Assembly (NCBI GenBank): GCA_900762125.1
Contig: CAAFFL010000187.1
Span: forward strand, 1 to 6,559
DNA length: 6,559 bases
Origin: an uncultured Prevotella sp.
GTDB lineage: Bacteria; Bacteroidota; Bacteroidia; Bacteroidales; Bacteroidaceae
Direction of reading: 5' to 3'
Below, piece by piece: positions 1 to 6,442 of this stretch. Made by a program: the position numbers and the translations under genes. The notes under the pieces were generated by a model that was not told where the DNA came from, searched no databases, and was given only the letters and a program-made list of their open reading frames with translations. Within the stretch, counting starts at the first letter, position 1. Each line of letters opens with the position of its first letter.

Positions 1-957
1 AAAGTAGAGGGACCTGGTGTTGTTACTGGTAGGTCTGGGAGTCTAGGGACTGTTCAGTACATACGAGGTAAGTGTTGGCCTCTAAACACCTCATTGTTTG
101 TAAAAGACTTTAAGGGGAACGATCCCAGATTCGTTTATTATTATCTCCAGATTATGCACTTAGAGAACTATAATGCAGGTGCTGGAGTTCCAACATTAAA
201 CCAAAATCATCTCCATAAAATAAAGATTCGAATACCAGAATCCCTTATCGATCAGCAGAAGCTTGCCTCCATCCTTTCTCGCTACGATGACTTGATAGAG
301 GTGAACAACCGCCGCATTGCCTTGCTGGAAGCCTCGGCCCGTGAGCTCTATAAGGAGTGGTTCGTCCGCTTCCGGTTCCCAGGATACGAAACGGCGAAGT
401 TTGTAGATGGGCTGCCGGAAGGGTGGGAAAAGGTAGCAATAGGGGAAGTCGTCTCGATAATTGTAGGAGGCGATAAACCTGTGGATTGTGAAAAACAGCC
501 AACATCTACTTGCACAATACCCGTCTATGCTAATGGAGAGACCGACAAAGGTTTAATGGGCTACACCTCATCTGCTAGAGTAACTGAAAATTGTGTAACG
601 GTGTCAGCTCGCGGGAATGTGGGTTTTGTATGCCTAAGAAGAAAACCTTTCACTCCTATCGTTAGGCTACTTGCTGTAATTCCCAAGGCACAAGTAATGA
701 ACGAACTGTATCTTTATCAGTACCTAAAGAGTTCACAGCTTTTTGCTACAGGTGCAGCTCAACAACAAATTACAGCACCACTATTAAATAAGGAAACTAT
801 AATTGTACCTAGAAGAGAAACATTGTTCGACTTCTTTAAGCATTGCAACAAATTTTATAATACTATTGAGGCCCTAGAGTATCAGAATTCTCTTCTTTCC
901 GCTCAGCGCGACCGCTTGCTTCCCCGCCTGCTGAGTGGTGACCTGAGTGTAGACTAA
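1..957 (+). CDS. hsdS: Type I restriction-modification specificity subunit HsdS, 5'-truncated by window edge
   Basis: HsdS recognises the bipartite target of a type I restriction-modification complex and docks HsdM and HsdR. The frame is open from base 1, so the gene begins outside the window; 318 residues are visible, and about 100 N-terminal residues are probably missing (HsdS is usually 400-450 aa). Visible residues 1-80 end the first target-recognition domain, with the typical VTGRSGSLG turn and GVPTLNQNHLHKIKIRIP. Residues ~83-135 are the central conserved helix (QQKLASILSRYDDLIEVNN, then ELYKEWFVRFRFPG). Residues ~137-280 are the second recognition domain, with SARGNVGFV and GAAQQQITAPLLN. 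The C-terminal helix ends RDRLLPRLLSGDLS, echoing the central region as expected for this pseudo-symmetric protein. The recognition domains are visibly more AT-rich than the conserved parts. hsdR follows after 19 bases. The family call is firm; the DNA target cannot be predicted. Confidence 0.95.
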   Translation, partial: KVEGPGVVTGRSGSLGTVQYIRGKCWPLNTSLFVKDFKGNDPRFVYYYLQIMHLENYNAGAGVPTLNQNHLHKIKIRIPESLIDQQKLASILSRYDDLIEVNNRRIALLEASARELYKEWFVRFRFPGYETAKFVDGLPEGWEKVAIGEVVSIIVGGDKPVDCEKQPTSTCTIPVYANGETDKGLMGYTSSARVTENCVTVSARGNVGFVCLRRKPFTPIVRLLAVIPKAQVMNELYLYQYLKSSQLFATGAAQQQITAPLLNKETIIVPRRETLFDFFKHCNKFYNTIEALEYQNSLLSAQRDRLLPRLLSGDLSVD

Positions 958-976
958 CGAAAGAACGATTAGGCTT

Positions 977-3900
977 ATGCAGAACTATATCTATGAAGAC
1001 GACATCGAGCGGCAATGCTGCGAGTTGTGCATGGAGCATCACCACTACGACCATCACTACGCTGGCGACCCGAACATCCCCACGCCGCAGGCGTGGCCCG
1101 GGCGGCAGTCGATGACCGAGGTGCTCGCTGTGGACACCCTGCGCCGTAAGATCCGGCAGCTGAACCACGACGCCACCGACATCGTCGACGGTCTCTCCGA
1201 CGATGAGCTCGACCAAGCCGTGGCCTGCCTGACCAACTATGAGCGCCTGGCCGATCCCCGACAGATCAACCACAACATGATGGGCTATCTGCGGGAGGGC
1301 ATCAGCGTGCAGGTGGCACAGCGCGATGGACACAAGGAGGAACGTACCATCCGCCTACTGGACTTCAGCCACCCCGATTGCAATGAGTTCTGGGTGGTGA
1401 ACCAGATGTGGATAGAAGGTCCGCGCTACTGGCTGCGCCCTGACGTGCTGCTCTACATCAACGGCATACCCCTGGTGACCATCGAGCTGAAGGACGCCGA
1501 CGTCAACGTGAAGCAAGCCTACGACGACAACCTCACCCGCTACAAGGCGGAGCTGCCCGGCCTGATGGCCTACAACGCCTTTCTCGTCGCCAGCAATGGC
1601 ATCGACACCCGTGTGGGCGCCACCTATGCCTCATGGGACTTCTTCTGCCCGTGGCTGAAGGTGGACGAGGGCGACCGTGTCGACCGTCAGGAGATCAAGA
1701 ATCTGCGGTGCTCGCTCGACTATGTCATCTTCGGCCTCTTCGGCAAGGAGCGGTTGATGGACTATGTGGAGAACTTCATCATGTCCTTCAACGGTCTGAC
1801 AAAGATCTGTGCCGAGAACCACCAGTTCCTTGGCGTGAACCGCGCCTACCAGCGGCTGTGCGACATTCTCGACGGACGGGTGGCCGAGGAGAAGCGCGAC
1901 AAGCTCGGTGTCTTCTGGCATACGCAGGGCTCAGGCAAGACGTTCAGCATGATCTTCCTTGCACGGAAGATTGAGCAACGGCTGAAGGGCGACTTCACCT
2001 TCCTCATCGTCACCGACCGTGAGGATCTTGACGACCAAGCCTATAAGAACTTCCTCCGTGCGGGCTTCATGACCGAGACTGAGCAGTGCCGCCCACAGAG
2101 CGGCGAGAAGTTGCGCGAGATGCTTGCCACGAACAAGCGCATCCTCTTCACCCTTATCCAGAAGTTCCGCTACGTCAAAGGCCGCACCTACCCTGTGCTC
2201 TCCCGCCGCAGCGACATCATCGTCTTTGTGGATGAGGCACACCGCACGCAATACAAGGACCTGGCAGAGAACATGCGCAAGGGATTGCCCAACGCTCGCT
2301 ACATGGCCTTCACCGGCACGCCGCTCTTTGGCAGCAGGGAACTCACGCAGCGCTGGTTTGGCGAAATCGTCTCGGAATACAACTTCGACGACGCCATCGC
2401 CGATGGCACAACGCTCGGCCTCACCTACCGTAACCACCAGCCGAAGGTAGAGAACAACAACCCCACGTTCAGTGAGGACTTTGCCCGCATTCTGGAGGTG
2501 GATAATGTCTCCGACGACAATGAGCAACGGCTGCAACGGGAGTTTGCCCAACAGATAGAGGTGCTCAAGCGGCCAGCACGCCTCGACGCGGTGGCCCGCG
2601 ACATAGCCCACCACTTCTGGCTGCGCAGCTATCTGGGCAAGGGCATGGTGGTCTGTGTGGACAAGTTCACCGCCGTGAGGATGCATGACCTGGTGAAGCA
2701 CTACTGGGAGGAGGAAATCAAGCGGGTGAATCAACAACTCAGCACGATGGACAAGCAGTCGGATGCGTTTCGCCACCTGCACGACGTCAGGCGATGGATG
2801 GAAGAGACGAAGATGGCTGTCGTGGTGAGCCAGGAGGATGGCGAGGATGAGAAGTTTGCCAGCGAAGGCCTTGACATCCGTCCCCATCGCCAGCTGATGG
2901 ACACCGTGGACAAGGAAGGCCATGGTCTGGACGACCGCTTCAAAGATGACGGCGACCCGCTGCGCCTGGTATTTGTCTGCGCGATGTGGCTGACAGGCTT
3001 TGACGTGCCGACGCTTTCTACGCTCTATATCGACAAGCCGCTGACGGGTCACACACTGATGCAGGCTATCGCTCGTGCCAACCGCCGCAGCGACTTTGCC
3101 ATCCTGGGCCAGCGGAAAACCGTTGGCGAACTGGTGGCCTACTCCGACATCTGGTCACAGCTGCTGCGTGCGCTGAAGGAATATGGTAATCACAAGGATG
3201 AGCAAGGCGATAGCGACGACAACCAGAACGAGGACCATGAGCCGCGTGACGTGGAGCATATCTACCAGTTGCTGCAGGCCACCATCGACCAGTGTCTGAC
3301 GTGGCTGAACCAAGAATTGGACATCGACTTGAGCAGCATTCTTGGGAAGGGTGAGGTGTTCAAGAAGATTGATGCGTTTGCCATCTATGCCAATCGCATC
3401 ATGGGCGAGCAGGCACAGAAACAACAGTTCTTTGTCTTTGCAAACTTGATAGAAGACCTTTACAACGAAGCGCGACCGGACATCCTGGCCACAGGTAAGC
3501 GCTTTGAGATGGCGAAGGTGATTGTCTACCTCCGGCGTGTCATTGCCAACAATGTTGACGAGCGCGACATCGACGCGGCACGGCATAAGATCAAACGACT
3601 GCTTGACCGCAGCGTCGTGCCTGAGAACATGGCTGCGGAGCCTGCATACGTCATCGACAAGAAGCCCGCCATCAGCTTGAAGGATCTCAACCTCGACGAC
3701 ATCAAGTTTGCCTACCGCGCTGCTGAACTGAAGAATGTGGAACTGAATGACCTGGTCGATTTCATCCAGCAAAAGCTGGAGCAGATGCAAAAGACGAATG
3801 TCAACCGAAAGTCTTTTGCCGATCGCTTCCAGCGCATCATCGAGGAGTACAATGCCGGATCGTACAAGAGTGATCAGTATCTGGATGAGCTGCTGCAATT

Positions 3901-4258
3901 TGTGCGGTCGCTCTCAAAAGAGGAGGAACGGGCACAACGTGAGGATCTCACCGAGGAACAGTTGGAACTCTTCGACATCCTGAAGAAAGACAAGATGACG
4001 AAAGAGGAAACCCTGAAGGTGAAAACCGCTGCCCGTGAACTGCTCGACGCCATGCGGAAGGAGCAACGACGGCTGTTCCCCATCGACTGGTATAAGGACA
4101 CGCAGCTGAAGGCGAAGTTCAAGAACTTCATCGGCTCTCATCTCAACGACACGCTGCCCGCCTCCTACGACCGTAAGATTTTTGCCGAGAAGAAGGAACT
4201 CGTCTTCTCTGTCTACCTCAACAAGGCATCGCAGCATTGTTGGATGTTCAGTGCGTGA
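977..4258 (+). CDS. hsdR: Type I restriction enzyme HsdR (endonuclease and ATP-dependent DNA translocase)
   Basis: HsdR is the motor and nuclease of a type I restriction enzyme. It reels in DNA from an unmethylated HsdS site using ATP and cuts at a distance. At 1093 aa it is full length. The start is supported by NYIYEDDIERQCC, the usual HsdR opening. The N-terminal PD-(D/E)xK nuclease has RPD with Asp156, then Glu170 and Lys172 in IELK; the usual QxxxY is N185-x3-Y189. The SF2 helicase motifs are all present: I TQGSGKT (316-322), Ia LIVTDRED (343-350), II DEAH (419-422), III TGTP (446-449), V around LTGFDVPTL (672-680), VI QAIARANR (696-703). An acidic linker (~736-760) precedes the C-terminal helical domain, which ends near LPASYDRKIF. 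No Shine-Dalgarno is seen before the ATG, and it is probably co-transcribed with hsdS. Oddities are a His-rich patch HHHYDHH (21-27) and palindromic repeats 6 bases after the stop. It appears functional. Confidence 0.96.
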   Translation: MQNYIYEDDIERQCCELCMEHHHYDHHYAGDPNIPTPQAWPGRQSMTEVLAVDTLRRKIRQLNHDATDIVDGLSDDELDQAVACLTNYERLADPRQINHNMMGYLREGISVQVAQRDGHKEERTIRLLDFSHPDCNEFWVVNQMWIEGPRYWLRPDVLLYINGIPLVTIELKDADVNVKQAYDDNLTRYKAELPGLMAYNAFLVASNGIDTRVGATYASWDFFCPWLKVDEGDRVDRQEIKNLRCSLDYVIFGLFGKERLMDYVENFIMSFNGLTKICAENHQFLGVNRAYQRLCDILDGRVAEEKRDKLGVFWHTQGSGKTFSMIFLARKIEQRLKGDFTFLIVTDREDLDDQAYKNFLRAGFMTETEQCRPQSGEKLREMLATNKRILFTLIQKFRYVKGRTYPVLSRRSDIIVFVDEAHRTQYKDLAENMRKGLPNARYMAFTGTPLFGSRELTQRWFGEIVSEYNFDDAIADGTTLGLTYRNHQPKVENNNPTFSEDFARILEVDNVSDDNEQRLQREFAQQIEVLKRPARLDAVARDIAHHFWLRSYLGKGMVVCVDKFTAVRMHDLVKHYWEEEIKRVNQQLSTMDKQSDAFRHLHDVRRWMEETKMAVVVSQEDGEDEKFASEGLDIRPHRQLMDTVDKEGHGLDDRFKDDGDPLRLVFVCAMWLTGFDVPTLSTLYIDKPLTGHTLMQAIARANRRSDFAILGQRKTVGELVAYSDIWSQLLRALKEYGNHKDEQGDSDDNQNEDHEPRDVEHIYQLLQATIDQCLTWLNQELDIDLSSILGKGEVFKKIDAFAIYANRIMGEQAQKQQFFVFANLIEDLYNEARPDILATGKRFEMAKVIVYLRRVIANNVDERDIDAARHKIKRLLDRSVVPENMAAEPAYVIDKKPAISLKDLNLDDIKFAYRAAELKNVELNDLVDFIQQKLEQMQKTNVNRKSFADRFQRIIEEYNAGSYKSDQYLDELLQFVRSLSKEEERAQREDLTEEQLELFDILKKDKMTKEETLKVKTAARELLDAMRKEQRRLFPIDWYKDTQLKAKFKNFIGSHLNDTLPASYDRKIFAEKKELVFSVYLNKASQHCWMFSA

Positions 4259-4263
4259 CGTTC

Positions 4264-4332
4264 GCCTCAGAAGTACGTGGCACGTGCCTCAGAAGCGCGT
4301 GGCACGTGCCTCAGAAGCACGTGGCACGTGCC
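4264..4332. repeat. Three tandem 22-bp repeats, each containing the palindrome GGCACGTGCC
   Basis: Units run 4264-4285, 4286-4307 and 4308-4329, followed by a short partial fourth (GCC). They differ only in the middle: GAAGTACGTG, GAAGCGCGTG, GAAGCACGTG. The perfect 10-bp palindrome GGCACGTGCC lies at 4279-4288, 4301-4310 and 4323-4332. Because the palindrome is self-complementary, neighbouring copies can pair into a 10-bp hairpin with a 12-base loop. The array starts 6 bases after the hsdR stop, and the period is not a multiple of three, so it is not coding. It could act as a transcript end or stabiliser for the hsdSR mRNA, a protein-binding array, or a dispersed intergenic repeat. No T-tract follows, so it is not a classical terminator. 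Confidence 0.9.
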
Positions 4333-4365
4333 GAAGGATGACGATCTCTACTTGCAAAGGTATGA

Positions 4366-4509
4366 AAGAAGTGGAAACTGCACAATGATGAGTCGCTCTA
4401 CAGTTACCTGTCGTATGGTGGTCTTCCTCATCTGGCCGCTATCGGGCCCGGCAACCGGGAGATGGTGATGGACTATCTGCGTGACATCTACAACACTGTC
4501 GAAGATTGA
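4366..4509 (+). pseudogene. Remnant of an AAA ATPase of the DUF4143 type
   Basis: This frame has stops at 4339-4341 and 4363-4365, then 47 open codons to a TGA at 4507-4509, with no credible start. The peptide contains LYSYLSYGGLPHLA, then MVMDYLRDIYNTV. In intact DUF4143-type ATP-binding proteins I recall a matching stretch, a YLxYGG(L/M)P segment followed some 20 residues later by YLxxxYNT(V/I), near the end of the ATPase part. Everything else is missing: no Walker A or B and no C-terminal DUF4143 domain, and the match ends at NTV just before the stop. Such ATPases are common in Bacteroidota accessory regions. I read it as debris of a gene lost between hsdR and fsr. The homology is from memory of the family, not a search. 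Confidence 0.6.
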
Positions 4510-4530
4510 ACAGCGGTAGGGGCGAGAAAC

Positions 4531-4594
4531 TTGGCGCAATCTGCGATATTTTGCCAGATTGCGCCAAAAATATCAGTTCAAGTTTGGCGCAATC
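4531..4594. repeat. Perfect 13-bp inverted repeat plus a third direct copy of its arm, upstream of fsr
   Basis: TTGGCGCAATCTG at 4531-4543 is the exact reverse complement of CAGATTGCGCCAA at 4555-4567, with an 11-base AT-rich spacer. The first 11 bases of the arm (TTGGCGCAATC) recur in direct orientation at 4584-4594, 53 bases after the first copy. The third copy ends about 30 bases before the -33 box of the fsr promoter, a position suited to an operator array. If transcribed, the inverted repeat would form a strong hairpin, but no T-tract follows on either strand, so a simple terminator is unlikely. A dispersed intergenic repeat is the main alternative. Confidence 0.8.
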
Positions 4595-4624
4595 ACATAT
4601 TATTCCTAACTTTTGCATTCTGCA

Positions 4625-4656
4625 CTTGCGTGAATCGGCAATTCGTCGTACCTTTG
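4625..4656 (+). promoter_or_regulatory. Bacteroidota-type promoter for fsr
   Basis: A -7 box TACCTTTG (4649-4656) fits the Bacteroidota consensus TAnnTTTG exactly. A -33 box CTTG (4625-4628) sits 20 bases upstream, the usual spacing. Transcription should start near 4662-4664, giving a leader of about 25 bases. A 10-bp palindrome ACTTTAAAGT (4662-4671) covers the predicted start point and could be an operator, though it may be chance. Confidence 0.75.
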
Positions 4657-4672
4657 CAGGTACTTTAAAGTT

Positions 4673-4678
4673 GAGGAG
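4673..4678 (+). promoter_or_regulatory. Ribosome binding site GAGGAG that decides the fsr start
   Basis: GAGGAG lies 1 base before an ATG at 4680 and 10 bases before the in-frame ATG at 4689. One base is too close for initiation, so 4689 is preferred. A clear Shine-Dalgarno is unusual here, since the other genes in the window lack one. Confidence 0.5.
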
Positions 4679-4688
4679 AATGAAAACA

Positions 4689-5891
4689 ATGAGTGATCAG
4701 GCACTGCAGCAACAAGAAGCGGAGCACACGGCGTTTGCCGTGCTCTTCGCCGTGAGCCTGTGCCACATGCTCAACGACAGCATCTCGAGCATGATTCCTG
4801 CCGTCTACCCGATGATTAAGGATGCGTTTGCTCTGTCGTTCGTTCAGGTGGGCCTGATCACGCTGGTGTTCCAGCTGACGTCGTCCCTCGTGCAGCCGTT
4901 CATCGGCCACTATTCCGACAGCCACCATCACTCGTGGCAGCTCTCTGTGGCGATGCTGTTCTCCGTGGCGGGCGTGGTGTCGCTGTCGCTGGCCACGAGC
5001 TATGCAATGGTGCTCGGCTCCGTGGCGCTCATCGGCTGTGGCTCGGCGGTGTTCCATCCGCAGGCGGCGCAGATTGCCCAGACGGCCTCCGGCGGACGGA
5101 AGGGATTGGCACAGAGCATCTTCCAGGTGGGTGGCAACGGCGGCTACGCCATCGGTCCGCTCTTCGCCGCAGCGCTCATCCTCCCCGCGGGCATGCACGG
5201 CTTCCTGTGGGTGGCCGTCATCACGTTTGTCCTCGCCGTCATCCTGTGGTTCATCGGCCGCTGGCACATGCGCCAGCTGCGCAAGGCGGTGGCGAAAGCA
5301 CGGGCGCGATGGGCCACGGTGCAGCAATACAGCCGGCGCCGCATCTACTTCTTCATCCTTATCCTCTTCGTGCTGATGTTCTCCAAAAACTTCTACTCGG
5401 CCAGCATGGTGAGCTATTTTTCCTTCTTCCTCATCGACAAGTTCGGCATCACGCAGCATGCCGCGCAATATTGCCTCTTCGCCTACCTTGCTGCGCAGGC
5501 CGTGGGCACCATCGTCGGCGGGTGGCTCGGCGACCGCTATGGCCGCAAGCTCATCATCTGGTTCTCCATCCTCGGCGCGGCACCGTTCACGCTGGCCCTG
5601 CCCTACGTGGGCACGCTGGCGTGCACCATCGCCCTGAGCATCGCCATCGGCATGATCATGGCGTCGGCGTTCTCCGCCATCATGGTCTTTGCCACCGACC
5701 TCATGCCCGAGCACACCGGCAGCATCGCCGGCATCTTCTATGGCTTGTCGTTCGGCTTTGCCGGCATCGGCAGCAGTGTCTTTGGCCTCATTGCCGACGC
5801 GGCGAGCATCCAGACGGTCTTTGAGGTGAGCACCCTCCTGCCCCTGATGGGCATCCTCGCCATCTTCCTGCCGAAGATGGAGCAGCGATAG
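4689..5891 (+). CDS. fsr: MFS transporter of the fosmidomycin-resistance (Fsr) family
   Basis: This is an inner-membrane proton-coupled efflux carrier of the major facilitator superfamily. The closest relative I recognise is E. coli Fsr, which exports fosmidomycin, an inhibitor of the MEP isoprenoid pathway. The 400 aa match the ~406 aa of E. coli Fsr along the whole length. Shared stretches include MLNDSISSMIPAVYPM (27-42), VGLITLVFQLTSSLVQPFIG (54-73), GSAVFHPQAAQIA (118-130), GGRKGLAQSIFQVGGN (135-150), FSKNFYSASMVSYFSFFLI (231-249), GDRYGRKLIIW (281-291, MFS motif A of the second half) and ASAFSAIMVFATDLMP (325-340). The repeated hydrophobic segments fit 12 transmembrane helices, with a basic central loop at ~191-219. 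It has its own promoter and stands alone, so a link to the restriction operon is unlikely. The start is 4689 because of the Shine-Dalgarno spacing; 4680 would add three residues. The true substrate in this host is unproven. Confidence 0.93.
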   Translation: MSDQALQQQEAEHTAFAVLFAVSLCHMLNDSISSMIPAVYPMIKDAFALSFVQVGLITLVFQLTSSLVQPFIGHYSDSHHHSWQLSVAMLFSVAGVVSLSLATSYAMVLGSVALIGCGSAVFHPQAAQIAQTASGGRKGLAQSIFQVGGNGGYAIGPLFAAALILPAGMHGFLWVAVITFVLAVILWFIGRWHMRQLRKAVAKARARWATVQQYSRRRIYFFILILFVLMFSKNFYSASMVSYFSFFLIDKFGITQHAAQYCLFAYLAAQAVGTIVGGWLGDRYGRKLIIWFSILGAAPFTLALPYVGTLACTIALSIAIGMIMASAFSAIMVFATDLMPEHTGSIAGIFYGLSFGFAGIGSSVFGLIADAASIQTVFEVSTLLPLMGILAIFLPKMEQR

Positions 5892-5954
5892 CAGTGCATA
5901 GCCGCTGCGCCATGTCCTCGAAGCCCCACGAGGTAGCATCAGAATTCGCACTGC
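5882..5954. repeat. Nested short inverted repeats at the end of fsr, possible weak transcript end
   Basis: Three small stems can form around and after the fsr stop: GCAGCG (5882-5887) with CGCTGC (5903-5908); CCTCG (5916-5920) with CGAGG (5929-5933); and GCAGTGC (5891-5897) with GCACTGC (5948-5954) enclosing the second. None is followed by a run of T, so this is at best a weak or factor-dependent terminator. The first and third stems compete only partly. Stems this short can arise by chance in GC-rich DNA. Confidence 0.3.
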
Positions 5955-5979
5955 GAAGATAGAAATAGTAAGGGAATTG

Positions 5980-6011
5980 CTTGGGTGTTCGGCGAAGATT
6001 TACTAACTTTG
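5980..6011 (+). promoter_or_regulatory. Bacteroidota-type promoter for the small ORF at 6051
   Basis: A -7 box TAACTTTG (6004-6011) matches TAnnTTTG exactly, with CTTG (5980-5983) 20 bases upstream. This is the same -33 sequence and the same spacing as the fsr promoter. The start point should fall near 6017-6019, leaving an AT-rich leader of about 33 bases that contains a tandem duplication of CTATAGAC (6031-6038 and 6039-6046) just before the ATG. Confidence 0.75.
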
Positions 6012-6050
6012 TCTACAATAACGTATAAACCTATAGACCTATAGACAGCA

Positions 6051-6242
6051 ATGATTCAATCCTTGAGAGCAACCATCCTCATGGCCGTCATCGTCTGGCA
6101 GACCGTCCCCGGCACAGCCCTGCCGCATCTGCTCGTCATCGACCTGGCCACCACGCAGACCGTCACCGCCCCCGACTATCTGCCTCGTGCCGATCAGGGC
6201 GCCCCCAGCAGTCTGAAGGACATCCAGGTCTTCGTCTACTGA
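6051..6242 (+). CDS. Small hypothetical protein with signal-like N-terminus (63 aa), possibly a truncated gene
   Basis: I do not recognise this protein. It is supported by a well-formed promoter 39 bases upstream, by an ATG that follows the leader directly, and by strongly G/C-ending codons like those of hsdR and fsr. The N-terminus MIQSLRATILMAVIVWQT has one Arg and a hydrophobic stretch, then PGTALP, consistent with a signal peptide cleaved around residue 23, or a single membrane anchor. The remainder includes LLVIDLATTQTVTAPDYLPR and ends SLKDIQVFVY. There is no Shine-Dalgarno. It may be the front of a longer exported protein: a one-base deletion near the stop would continue the frame as YDRRGAKIINN. 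What follows is mobile-element debris, so truncation is plausible. An antisense ORF covering the same bases lacks comparable support. Confidence 0.5.
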   Translation: MIQSLRATILMAVIVWQTVPGTALPHLLVIDLATTQTVTAPDYLPRADQGAPSSLKDIQVFVY

Positions 6243-6300
6243 CCGGCGAGGTGCAAAGATCATCAACAATAGTTTACCCTCAAATCCGCAACTAAGCCCT

Positions 6301-6442
6301 TCAACGTCCTTCCCAGCGTGTACTCATCCTCTCAATGGTCGAGTCGATTACAGATGATAATGTGGAGTCATATTGCTCCATGACCCGAAAATATTCCTCC
6401 AAAATGAGTGAGTTTCTCAGATTTAATTTGTATCTTCGCCAT
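6301..6442 (-). pseudogene. N-terminal stub of an IS1380-type transposase, frameshifted and truncated
   Basis: On the minus strand an ATG at 6442-6440 opens MAKIQIKSEKLTHFGGIFS (to 6386), then shifts frame and soon stops. In the next frame, from 6384, the protein continues VMEQYDSTLSSVIDST (to about 6337). Joined, the two halves match the start of Bacteroides IS1380-type transposases as I remember them (MAKIQ-KSEKLTPFGGIFS, then MEQFD and SSVIDST). One extra base in the GGG at 6384-6386 would explain the break. After 6337 the similarity fades (IERMSTRWEGR, stop at 6303-6301), and the remaining ~400 residues, including the catalytic DDE domain, are absent. It cannot make an active transposase. 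The family call rests on memory of the N-terminus; no search was run. Confidence 0.8.

Noticed and set aside
94..96. TTG as the start of hsdS
   Set aside because: The frame is open to base 1 and the residues before it (VTGRSGSLGTVQY) are typical HsdS recognition-domain sequence, so this codon is internal.
1931..3052. 373-codon antisense ORF inside hsdR
   Set aside because: It is a shadow of GC-rich hsdR codons; its peptide resembles no family and the sense frame carries all the helicase motifs.
4264..4332. CRISPR array
   Set aside because: The units are directly adjacent with no unique spacers, and no cas gene is present.
4182..4468. Short plus-strand ORFs running through the 22-bp repeats
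   Set aside because: The 22-bp period shifts the frame at each unit and the peptides are repeat artefacts without a start context.
4506..4688. TTG at 4506 as the fsr start, giving a 461-aa protein
   Set aside because: The extension covers the inverted repeat and the promoter at 4625-4656, has no Shine-Dalgarno and has no counterpart in Fsr proteins.
4665..5951. 428-codon antisense ORF over fsr
   Set aside because: The composition is charged and repetitive (many HDG, ADE-like runs), as expected opposite membrane-protein codons; the sense strand is a clear Fsr homologue.
6039..6269. 76-codon antisense ORF over the small ORF
   Set aside because: There is no promoter on that strand, while the plus strand has a matched promoter, a leader and a signal-like start.
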